The notes beneath the pieces are model-generated. The model saw only the letters and a list, made by a program, of their open reading frames with translations, made no database searches and was not told where the DNA came from. The translations under genes were made by a program, and so were the position numbers. A DNA stretch of 64,000 bases from Runella rosea (GTDB lineage Bacteria; Bacteroidota; Bacteroidia; Cytophagales; Spirosomataceae). The stretch is from NCBI RefSeq assembly GCF_003325355.1, contig NZ_CP030850.1:3906001-3970000 (forward strand), given 5' to 3'. Positions 52,016 to 60,099 of the stretch are shown piece after piece; position 1 is the stretch's first letter; every line of letters begins with the position of its first letter.

Positions 52016-53476
52016 TTACGCCAAAATAGGCTTTACAACTTTTCCGTGTACATCGGTTAGGCGGTAGCGCCGGCCCTGTGACTTGAAGGTAAGCTGCTCG
52101 TGGTCAATTCCCAACAAGTGCATGACCGTAGCCTGAAAATCATGAACGTGGACTGGGTCACGCACAATATTATAACTAAAATCGTCGGTTTCTCCGTGAA
52201 TATAGCCCTTCCTCACCCCTGCGCCAGCCATCCAAATGGTAAAGCAACGCGGGTGGTGGTCGCGGCCGTAGTTTTCTTTGGTGAGTTTCCCCTGTGAATA
52301 GGAGCCTCGACCAAATTCTCCGCCCCAAATAATGAGGGTATCATCTAATAAACCGCGCTGTTTCAAGTCCATCACCAACGCCGCCGAAGGTTGGTCGACC
52401 GACTTCGCCATGGTTTTAATGTCGTTAGGAAGGTTGCCGTGTTGGTCCCAGCCCTGATGATAAAGCTGAATAAACTTTACGCCTTTCTCTGCCAATTTCC
52501 TGGCTAATAAACAGTTTGCGGCAAATGTCCCCGCTTTTTTTGCTTCAGGACCGTACATATCAAAAATGTAGTCGGGTTCTTTGGAAATGTCCATCGTTTC
52601 GGGCACTGCCGTTTGCATCCTATAAGCCATTTCGTACTGCGCCATGCGGCTGTTGATCTCGGGGTCCAAAATCTGCTTATATTGTTCCTGATGCATTTTG
52701 GCCAAATAATCCAACATCCGTCGGCGGCTTGTGCGGTCGATGCCTGCGGGATTGTTCAGGTAAAATACTGGGTCAGGCCCTGAGCGAAAAACCACACCCT
52801 GATGCACGGAAGGCAGAAAACCGTTTGACCATAACTTAGCATATAAAGGCTGATCGCCGCCACGTCCTTTTGACAGCAATACCACAAACGAAGGCAGATT
52901 TTGATTGTCTGACCCTAACCCATAACTTACCCAAGAACCAAAAGAAGGCCTTCCGCCCTGCTGACTGCCCGTCTGAAAAAACGTAATGGCAGGGTCGTGG
53001 TTGATGGCCTCGGTATGCATGGAACGGATAAACGTGGCCTCATCAGTGACTTTAGAAATGTAAGGCAACAACTCACTAACCCACATTTTGCTTTGGCCGT
53101 GTTGGGCAAATTTATAGTACGATGCCGCCAGCGGAAAGCTGCTTTGCCCCGCTGTCATTCCCGTAAGGCGTTGACCCTTCCGAACCGATTCGGGCAAATC
53201 TTGCCCCCACATTTGTTCCAGCTTAGGCTTATAATCAAATAGTTCCAATTGCGAAGGCGCCCCGCTTTGATGCAAGTAAATGACGCGCTTTACCTTGGGG
53301 GGAAAATGGGGTTTTCCCAAAGCTCCGCCAGGACCAGTCGCGGCCTGTGCTTGATTTGTTCCCAACAACGACGAAAACGCCGCTGCGCCTAAGCCCATGC
53401 TAGTACGCGACAGAAAATTCCGACGACTGAGTTGGTCGTGGGTCAATTGTTCGATTTCTTCCAGTGCGTTTTTCAT
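52016..53476 (-). CDS. DUF1501 domain protein with Tat signal
   Basis: A 486-residue exported protein. The N-terminus has a twin-arginine signal: LSRRNFLSRTSMGLGAAAF, ending near AQA. The body is DUF1501, an alkaline-phosphatase/sulfatase-like fold (YLHQSGAPSQLELFDYKP, then QLYHQGWDQHGNLP and GRDHHPRCFTIWMAGAG). Paired genes with PSCyt1/DUF1553 proteins are frequent in Planctomycetota and some Bacteroidota, where they are suspected to degrade sulfated or complex polysaccharides, but the reaction is unproven. It overlaps the upstream gene by four bases. Confidence 0.93.
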   Translation of the reverse strand: MKNALEEIEQLTHDQLSRRNFLSRTSMGLGAAAFSSLLGTNQAQAATGPGGALGKPHFPPKVKRVIYLHQSGAPSQLELFDYKPKLEQMWGQDLPESVRKGQRLTGMTAGQSSFPLAASYYKFAQHGQSKMWVSELLPYISKVTDEATFIRSMHTEAINHDPAITFFQTGSQQGGRPSFGSWVSYGLGSDNQNLPSFVVLLSKGRGGDQPLYAKLWSNGFLPSVHQGVVFRSGPDPVFYLNNPAGIDRTSRRRMLDYLAKMHQEQYKQILDPEINSRMAQYEMAYRMQTAVPETMDISKEPDYIFDMYGPEAKKAGTFAANCLLARKLAEKGVKFIQLYHQGWDQHGNLPNDIKTMAKSVDQPSAALVMDLKQRGLLDDTLIIWGGEFGRGSYSQGKLTKENYGRDHHPRCFTIWMAGAGVRKGYIHGETDDFSYNIVRDPVHVHDFQATVMHLLGIDHEQLTFKSQGRRYRLTDVHGKVVKPILA

Positions 53477-56400
53477 CTCTTTATCACAAACTCATCAAAG
53501 TTCATTACGGTGCTTGCTACGATGGTCATGGCAGCCAATTCATTTTTATCCAATAACTTATCCACAGGATATTCACCAACACCCAACAATTCATCCGCGC
53601 GTTTGGGGTTCTTCACAAAGTCTTGGTATTCCTCTTGATACAACTGTGTCATGGCTTCCAACTCACCCGCTCGCGGCGGGCGGGACGTAAGGGCAGTAAA
53701 AATGCGAATGATAGATTTGGAATTACTGTCCGACCCTTTGTTGAACAATAAACTTCGTTGCGCTAATACTCTCGCGGCTTCTACAAACTGTGGGTCGTTG
53801 AGCGTGACCAAGGCCTGCAACGGAGTACTGGTTTTTTGGCGCTTGACACTGCAAAAATGCCGCTCGGACGCATCAAAATTAAGCATCATTGGTGGTGGAG
53901 AGCTACGCTTCCAAATGGTATACATACTTCGACGATAAAGTGTGTCGCCATGATTTTGAACGTATTGTACCGCATTTCGTGTGGCTAAAGCCTCCCAAAT
54001 ACCGTCGGGTTGGTAAGGGTGTACACTTGGCCCACCGATGTGGGCGCTTAATAAGCCACTCGACGCCAAGGCAGCATCCCGCACTTGCTCAGCTGAAATA
54101 CGATAGCTTGGGCCTCGGGCATATAATAAATTATTAGGGTCTAATTCTAATAATTCAGGTTTAGCAACCGATGATTGTCGATACGTCGCCGACATGACTA
54201 TTTCCTTTTGCAGCAATTTGTAATTCCAGCCGTGCGACGGACCGCCGTGCGACGGGCCGCCAGAATTTCTGAATTTGACTGCCAGATAATCTAACAATTC
54301 GAGATGCGTGGGCAAATCTCCCTGATTTCCAAAATCTTCGGCCGATACCACCAAGCCTTTGCCAAAATACCGCTGCCACATCCGATTCACCATCACACGC
54401 GCAAAGAGCGGGTTTTCTTCGTGAACGAGCCATTGAGCTAACCCTAGGCGATTGCGGGGCAATTCTTTCGGAATCTTAAAAAATTGGTCGGGCGTATCGG
54501 CCGTTACTTCTTCATCAATAGCATCGTAGGCTCCGCGTTTGAGTATATGCGCTTTGCGAGGATATTTGCGTTCTCGCATCACCATCACGTCAATTTCTTT
54601 ATTAAGCAACTCCGTTTCTTCCGCCAGCAATTGCTTCCGCTCGGCCAACAGTTCCTGGTTTTCGGTATCAATGTTGGTAACAAAATACTCAAAAAGGCCC
54701 TCTTTTTGAAAATCATTACGTTTATTGGCAGGAGTTTGAAGGGCGATTTTTACAAAATCTTTTTGGCCTATCACACTGTGGACTTCCAGCGGTGTCAGCT
54801 CACGGGCAAAGACCTTCAGTTCATCTACCGCGTAGCCTTTATAATTATAATCGTGGCGCTGTCCAATGGAAAAATTAGGTGCGCCCGCTCCCCAATTGGT
54901 ATGATTTTTTCCCAAAAGCATACTTTCCCGCAGTCCATCCGACATGACCCGACCCGTGGCTCGTTTTCCATTTATATATACTTTCAGGCCATTGGCTTTG
55001 CTTGAACCATCGTAAGTCATGGTAAGGTGTGCCCAACGATTGGCTTTCAGCACGTAGTCTGTCTCAAAATCAATGGCATTATCGGGCCAAACATTGCTCA
55101 AACGAAACGCCAGCCGCCCGTCTTCCAAACGCTCACATTCGTAGCCTCGAAAGCCGTTGAACGGCCCTAAATTACGGTTAAAGAGCGGGCCTTTGAATTT
55201 TGGGTCAGTGACGCCTACCCACAAACTGACGGTAAAAGGTTGATTTCGTTCAAAAAAGCCCGAAATGGTCGGCACTTCTTTGTATTGACCCCAACCATTG
55301 ATACCGCGCATTTGCATAAAGCTCTCTCCCACCAAGCGCACGCCTTTTCCGCGTGGGCTTTTGATACGTACGGGCAGAAAATCCAGATCCCCATTGGTTT
55401 CAAAATTAAGGGTATCATTGGCCAAATTTGTAAATATGGGCCGTCTTTTGTCTTTCTTTTCTCCCGCAGGGCGCACCGTCATGGAGTCAAATGGCACATC
55501 AATCATCAAAGCCGTTTGGGGTGAAATTAGTGGTGCTTGTGCAGACTTAGCCACCCATTTTTCAAACCTCTGACGAAGGGCAGATGCATTTTGCAACTGC
55601 GTTTTTTCAACGATAGAAAGCTTCTCTTTGATAAATCGCAGTTGCTTTTCCGTTGCGGGCTTTGGAAGGGTGATGCTCGGACTGGGTTCACCGTTGTAGG
55701 GGATTTGGCCGTATTCATTGTTGTTATTAAAAAACGCAAACAATGAATAATAATCTTTCTGACTGATGGGGTCGTATTTGTGGTCATGACAACGAGCGCA
55801 TTCAACCGTCAGCCCCAAAAATGCCTTTCCAAAAGTATTGGTACGGTCGGCTACGTATTCTACAAAATATTCTTGTGGCACAATTCCTCCCTCCTGGCTC
55901 TGCTGATGATTGCGATTGAACGCCGTAGCTATCAGATGTTCTTTTTGTGGATTGGGCAACATATCGCCCGCCAATTGCCAAGTCACAAAGCGGTCAAACG
56001 CTAGATTTCGATTGAAAGATTTAATGACCCAATCGCGGTAAGGCCACATGGTGCGTAGGCCATCGTCCTGATAACCGTGGGTATCAGCGTAGCGCGCCAC
56101 ATCGAGCCAGTCGACGGCGTGATGTTCGCCAAAATGCGGGTTTTTCAATAATTCATTAACGACTTTTTCGTAAGCATTGGGAGAGGTATCATTTACAAAG
56201 GCTTCGACTTGTTCGGGCGTTGGGGGCAATCCGATTAAATCCAGATAAACGCGTCGAAGCAGGGTGGTTTTGGGCGCTTCGGCGCTGCCAGTCAGCTTTT
56301 TATCTTCTAATTTTTTAAGAATAAATCGGTCGATGTCATTTTTGACCCAACCTTCATTTTTTACTTTTGGCAACGCTGGTTTAACTGGGGCCACAAATGA

Positions 56401-56838
56401 CCAATGCGGCTTGTATTCAGCTCCCTGCTCAATCCATTTGATAAGAATGGCTTTCTCTTCTACCGACAGCGTCAGGTGAGAAGCTGGCTCAGGCATCACG
56501 TACTCAGGATCTTCTGACAAAATCCGATGCACTACGTCGCTTTTGGCAGGATTGCCCGCTACGATGGCTTTCAGGCCGCTTTCGCATTCTTTGTCGTAGG
56601 CGGCATCGGCAATATCCAAACGCAAATCAGCTTTTTGTTTATTCTTATCGGGGCCATGACACGCAAAACAGCGGTCCGACAGAATAGGCTTTACGTGGAG
56701 ATTATAATCCAACTTTTCGGGTAAGTTCGCCGCCGCCTTTTCGACGTCCTGCGGTACCTCAATGCTACCACCGCAGGCACTTACCAACGCCATTATTACG
56801 ATTCCAAAACTCCAATGATAGAAAGCTCTTTTTTCCAT
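53473..56838 (-). CDS. PSCyt1 - DUF1549 - LamG - DUF1553 lipoprotein
   Basis: A 1121-residue multidomain lipoprotein (lipobox ending Cys22). A planctomycete-type cytochrome c domain holds the haem motif CFACH at residues 57-61, followed by DUF1549 (about 160-370), a concanavalin/LamG-like domain (about 500-680, for example WGQYKEVPTISGFF and FSIGQRHDYNYKG) and DUF1553 (about 780-1110). The family is thought to act at the outer surface or periplasm. Near residues 861-870 the sequence GGPSHGGPSHG comes from a 15-base direct repeat (54230-54259) that is not expected in DUF1553. It is translationally coupled to the DUF1501 gene. Confidence 0.93.
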   Translation of the reverse strand: MEKRAFYHWSFGIVIMALVSACGGSIEVPQDVEKAAANLPEKLDYNLHVKPILSDRCFACHGPDKNKQKADLRLDIADAAYDKECESGLKAIVAGNPAKSDVVHRILSEDPEYVMPEPASHLTLSVEEKAILIKWIEQGAEYKPHWSFVAPVKPALPKVKNEGWVKNDIDRFILKKLEDKKLTGSAEAPKTTLLRRVYLDLIGLPPTPEQVEAFVNDTSPNAYEKVVNELLKNPHFGEHHAVDWLDVARYADTHGYQDDGLRTMWPYRDWVIKSFNRNLAFDRFVTWQLAGDMLPNPQKEHLIATAFNRNHQQSQEGGIVPQEYFVEYVADRTNTFGKAFLGLTVECARCHDHKYDPISQKDYYSLFAFFNNNNEYGQIPYNGEPSPSITLPKPATEKQLRFIKEKLSIVEKTQLQNASALRQRFEKWVAKSAQAPLISPQTALMIDVPFDSMTVRPAGEKKDKRRPIFTNLANDTLNFETNGDLDFLPVRIKSPRGKGVRLVGESFMQMRGINGWGQYKEVPTISGFFERNQPFTVSLWVGVTDPKFKGPLFNRNLGPFNGFRGYECERLEDGRLAFRLSNVWPDNAIDFETDYVLKANRWAHLTMTYDGSSKANGLKVYINGKRATGRVMSDGLRESMLLGKNHTNWGAGAPNFSIGQRHDYNYKGYAVDELKVFARELTPLEVHSVIGQKDFVKIALQTPANKRNDFQKEGLFEYFVTNIDTENQELLAERKQLLAEETELLNKEIDVMVMRERKYPRKAHILKRGAYDAIDEEVTADTPDQFFKIPKELPRNRLGLAQWLVHEENPLFARVMVNRMWQRYFGKGLVVSAEDFGNQGDLPTHLELLDYLAVKFRNSGGPSHGGPSHGWNYKLLQKEIVMSATYRQSSVAKPELLELDPNNLLYARGPSYRISAEQVRDAALASSGLLSAHIGGPSVHPYQPDGIWEALATRNAVQYVQNHGDTLYRRSMYTIWKRSSPPPMMLNFDASERHFCSVKRQKTSTPLQALVTLNDPQFVEAARVLAQRSLLFNKGSDSNSKSIIRIFTALTSRPPRAGELEAMTQLYQEEYQDFVKNPKRADELLGVGEYPVDKLLDKNELAAMTIVASTVMNFDEFVIKR
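54230..54259. repeat. 15-bp in-frame direct repeat in the DUF1553 gene
   Basis: CCGTGCGACGGACCG (54230-54244) and CCGTGCGACGGGCCG (54245-54259) differ in one base. In the minus-strand protein this gives a doubled GPSHG, a length polymorphism caused by slippage. Confidence 0.9.
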
Positions 56839-56980
56839 TTTTACAATAATGATACAGCCCTTGAAGCCACTTATTATAAAAAGTTGTCACCGAAGTAAAA
56901 GTACTTAAAAAAGCGCGAAAAATTTAAGGATTATAACCAATGAAAAATTTAAAGTGTTTGCCCAGCTGCGTCGTAGTCTG

Positions 56981-57343
56981 TTACACTTTTTGAAAAAAAA
57001 CTAATCCAATAATGATACTAGACAACATCATTGAAACCCAAATGATGAACCACTGCTTTCGCAGGCTCATCGGTCTAATCAATTGAAAACTAATCAATCC
57101 CGAACTACCTTGCAGGAGTAGATAAACCGTTCCTAATGGCACCATTAGTTCTTCTAAGCTGGATTCACTATTGGCATCAATCTTTCTTAACATATCTCCA
57201 TTTGTCAAATAATACCAATAGACCAAGCAACAACATCCCAAGCCCACTATCACCGCATTTAAGTAGTTTAACTGCCGAATTTGTTTGGGGGTGAAGGGGT
57301 CATTGGAAAATTTACTGAAATCAGGCATAACATTTGTTTGCAT
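56981..57343 (-). CDS. Small integral membrane protein of unknown function
   Basis: The start at ATG 57343 gives 120 residues; an upstream in-frame TTG at 57394 is less likely. A soluble N-terminus (MPDFSKFSNDPFTPKQIRQL) is followed by about three or four hydrophobic segments (NAVIVGLGCCCLVYWYYL, PLGTVYLLLQGSSGLI, WFIIWVSMMLSSIIIGLVFF). No family is recognised. It lies 128 bases behind the catabolic operon on the same strand and may or may not belong to it. Confidence 0.55.
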   Translation of the reverse strand: MQTNVMPDFSKFSNDPFTPKQIRQLNYLNAVIVGLGCCCLVYWYYLTNGDMLRKIDANSESSLEELMVPLGTVYLLLQGSSGLISFQLIRPMSLRKQWFIIWVSMMLSSIIIGLVFFQKV

Positions 57344-57470
57344 TGAATATGTCTTTGATGGAGTTGCCAAACTACCAATCGAAGATAAAGTCAATACCCA
57401 TTTATTGATAAAGTACCCAAAATGAGGATATTCGGCTATTTTTGAGTACTCGTGATTTAATTTATGCTGT

Positions 57471-58583
57471 TTAAGAGATAAACACTTCTCCTTTACTCAA
57501 CAATCGAGCCGTACGAATTACGCCTGACTTATAAACGATAATCTGATTATCAACGAGTTCATACTCAAGATTTACCGTAAATTCACCCGAAGGATGCTCA
57601 ACACTTAGTGAGGTGTGCATATCGTTGAGCGTATTCAATTTATAACTCATCACACCTCGTTCATCATTTATCACTGTATCAGGAACCACGCAAGCAGTAG
57701 CGACCGAAACCGCCGCCAAAACACCGATGGCTTCGTGAACGACGTGAGGAATGAACATTCGTGTATTAACAACTCCGCCATTTTCAGGGGGCGAAACCAA
57801 ACACATTTTGGGAATGGTTTGGTCTTTGACATCGCCCAAATTCATCAAATGCCCCGCTTTCAAGCGGATTGCTTCAATTTGTTGTCTGAGAGGCTCATTG
57901 GCTTCAAGCACTTCTTTGGTTTCATTGCCTACCAAACCAAAATCTTGCGCTCGCATTATCACAATGGGCATACCATTGTCTATACAAGTAGCTTCTACTC
58001 CGTCAATTACATCCTTTGCGTGGCCCGTGGGCAGCAAAGCGCCGCAGGTTGAGCCTACGGTTTCTAAATAATTACAAATAATCGGGGCAGCCGTGCCAGA
58101 GACGCCATCTACTTTGGCATTACCTTGAGTTTCGATTTGACCGTTGGGGGTTTGTACCACTACTTCACAAATTCCGCCCGTATTGACGATATTAATGCGG
58201 GCAGAAGTGACAGGATGCGTCGCCTCAATCATTCCCGATTCGATGGCAAAAGGCACAATACCCGCCAAAATGTTGCCGCAAGTTTGGGTAGTCGATACTT
58301 TTCCTTTACCTACAACCACTTGTACAAAGAGATAGTCTAAATCGGCTGGGCGGCATCCCGCTTCGGGCGTTATTGATTTGCTGACAATGGCTACTTTGCT
58401 GGTCAAAGAAGTAGCACCGCCTAAGCCGTCAATCTGGCGAGGGTCGCCCTCAGTAGTTCCTTCCATTGCTAGAAGAAGCCAACGGTTTCGCTCGTTTTCA
58501 TCGGTAGGCAGGTCTTCGGCTTTGAAGAAAAGCCCTTTGGAGCTTCCACCCCGAAGCTGCATAAATGGAATGGCCGTTTGCAT
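57471..58583 (-). CDS. galD: PrpF-family isomerase, 4-oxalomesaconate tautomerase-like
   Basis: A 370-residue PrpF-fold isomerase. Blocks that match GalD of Pseudomonas are MQLRGGSSKGLFF, RQIDGLGGATSLTSKVAI, CGNILAGIVPFAIESG, CGALLPTGHAKDVIDGVEATC and HPSGEFTVNLEYE. GalD turns the keto form of 4-oxalomesaconate into the enol form during gallate breakdown. Its stop end of the operon directly follows the dehydrogenase gene with no gap (58583/58584). The family similarity is strong; the substrate is inferred from gene context as well. Confidence 0.85.
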   Translation of the reverse strand: MQTAIPFMQLRGGSSKGLFFKAEDLPTDENERNRWLLLAMEGTTEGDPRQIDGLGGATSLTSKVAIVSKSITPEAGCRPADLDYLFVQVVVGKGKVSTTQTCGNILAGIVPFAIESGMIEATHPVTSARINIVNTGGICEVVVQTPNGQIETQGNAKVDGVSGTAAPIICNYLETVGSTCGALLPTGHAKDVIDGVEATCIDNGMPIVIMRAQDFGLVGNETKEVLEANEPLRQQIEAIRLKAGHLMNLGDVKDQTIPKMCLVSPPENGGVVNTRMFIPHVVHEAIGVLAAVSVATACVVPDTVINDERGVMSYKLNTLNDMHTSLSVEHPSGEFTVNLEYELVDNQIIVYKSGVIRTARLLSKGEVFIS

Positions 58584-59348
58584 TTAGTTCATCAGTTTTG
58601 CCAAATTATCTCTCGTGGCACGGGTGACAATCGGGTCCAGATTGCGTTCTTCCAGCATTTCAATCACGGCTTCCATTTCGTGCATTCGGCGCAGGGCGTG
58701 GGTTTTGCTGCCTTCCACAAAACGGTCAATCAAGTCGTCGTTTCCGCCAATAATCGAACTGATTTGTTTGCGGATATACGCAGGCATCCCGAATGCCTCC
58801 CCCGCTTCTACGGCCTCACAGATAACTGCCGCCACGCCTTTGTAGACAATCGAGCGCAGCAATTTCATGGTTGCGGCATCGCCTACTTGGCCATTTTCGA
58901 CGAGCGAAAGGTCTAACTTTAGCGGTTTCATTTTCTCCAAAAAAGCAAAACCCTCCTCTCCCGCTGCTAAAAACGGGGTTTTAATGCCCTTGGTCGGCAC
59001 AGGTGCCATGATGGCCAAATCAATAAATTGGACACCCGTTGGCTTCAAAATCATGTCAATCTTCTTCTTCTTGTCGGGCGAAGAAGTATTCATTTCCAGA
59101 AAAAACTGCGTGTTTTTTAGGACTGGAAAAATATCCTGTGCCACTTCTTCTGATACCGACGATAGGTTGACGCTGAAAATCACATCAACGTCTTTGACCG
59201 CTTCGGCATTGTTTGAGGCAAGCGTAACAGAAGGGTGTAATTCTCGAAGGGGATTGGGGTCGTAGCCCGTCACGGTCACGCCCATTTCAGCCAAATCATT
59301 GGCAAAACGAGAACCTGCTTCGCCTAAACCCAAAATGGCAATTTTCAT
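58584..59348 (-). CDS. 6-phosphogluconate dehydrogenase-like NAD(P) oxidoreductase, DUF1932
   Basis: The start at ATG 59348 (MKIAILGLGEAGSRFANDL) gives 254 residues. The NAD(P)-binding motif GLGEAGSRF is at residues 7-15 and YDPNP follows. The C-terminal half is the DUF1932 helical domain (MKLLRSIVYKGVAAVICEAVE). This family reduces or oxidises beta-hydroxyacids. In the pathway it might oxidise a ring-cleavage product or reduce a side product; its exact step is unknown. No equivalent is part of the classical gallate pathway. Confidence 0.85.
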   Translation of the reverse strand: MKIAILGLGEAGSRFANDLAEMGVTVTGYDPNPLRELHPSVTLASNNAEAVKDVDVIFSVNLSSVSEEVAQDIFPVLKNTQFFLEMNTSSPDKKKKIDMILKPTGVQFIDLAIMAPVPTKGIKTPFLAAGEEGFAFLEKMKPLKLDLSLVENGQVGDAATMKLLRSIVYKGVAAVICEAVEAGEAFGMPAYIRKQISSIIGGNDDLIDRFVEGSKTHALRRMHEMEAVIEMLEERNLDPIVTRATRDNLAKLMN

Positions 59349-59410
59349 AATAATAAATGATAAATGATAAGTAATGAGCACAACCAGATGAGTTTTTGCC
59401 CATTATTGTA

Positions 59411-60028
59411 CTAATACCCAAACTTTTCATCCCAGCCATAAATCTGAAGAGAAGTTCTTCCTTTTCTGAGTTCGGCTCTTGTTCTTGCTTCTTTGGCTTC
59501 TCTTGCGGCAGCTTTTTCGATGGTTTCTTCCAGTTTATTGAACGGAACGACCACGACGCCATCACGGTCACCCACCACAATATCGCCCGGATGAATCAGT
59601 ACGTCACCGATTATAATGGGTTCATTGAGGGTTCCGTCGCCGTGATTTGACGTACCTCGAATGCATAACCCTCTTGAAAAAATAGGGAAGCCCATCGCCT
59701 CAATATCGTCGGCATCGCGCACGCAGGCATCGATAACTAAGCCATTGATTCCTTTGGTTTGAGCCCCCAAACTCATCAAATCGCCCCAGTAACCTGCTTC
59801 ATAAAAACCTGAACAATTGGCAATTAAGACATCTCCTGCTTTAGCATACGCATACGCCCGATGCAACAAAACATTGTCACGAGGCATGGTTTGAACCGTG
59901 TAAGCAGGGCCGCAGACTTTCATGCTTGCGGCGATTGGTTTGATGGTCGAAGGCAAATTACCTTTGTTTCCAAGGGCTTCACAAATCGTAGCGGCTGAAA
60001 ATTTCGAAAGTTCTTTTATTAACTCCAT
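59411..60028 (-). CDS. RraA-family aldolase, 4-carboxy-4-hydroxy-2-oxoadipate aldolase-like
   Basis: The start at ATG 60028 (MELIKELSKFSAATICEALG) gives 205 residues; a TTG at 60037 is also in frame. The RraA fold is shown by GDVLIANCSGFYEAGYWG, LVIDACVRDADDIEAMGFPI, CIRGTSN and GDRDGVVVVP. In GalC/LigK-type members the RD of VRDADDI binds the metal and pyruvate. The enzyme would split 4-carboxy-4-hydroxy-2-oxoadipate into pyruvate and oxaloacetate. Context with GalB- and GalD-like genes makes this more likely than the RNase E inhibitor role of RraA. Confidence 0.82.
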   Translation of the reverse strand: MELIKELSKFSAATICEALGNKGNLPSTIKPIAASMKVCGPAYTVQTMPRDNVLLHRAYAYAKAGDVLIANCSGFYEAGYWGDLMSLGAQTKGINGLVIDACVRDADDIEAMGFPIFSRGLCIRGTSNHGDGTLNEPIIIGDVLIHPGDIVVGDRDGVVVVPFNKLEETIEKAAAREAKEARTRAELRKGRTSLQIYGWDEKFGY

Positions 60029-60099
60029 ATTTTGCAATGGCTTATCAGTGGTAATTGCAGGAGGTTTTCTGATGCGAAAACCTCCTAGAATTCAAAAAA

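Noticed and set aside
53473-56838. Several open frames of 60-170 codons on the + strand opposite the DUF1553 gene
   Set aside because: They are antisense shadows of a well-supported protein and have no start signals or family matches.
59411-60028. RraA regulator of RNase E
   Set aside because: The protein has the fold, but Bacteroidota context with GalB- and GalD-like genes and the aldolase-type RD motif favour the aldolase reading.
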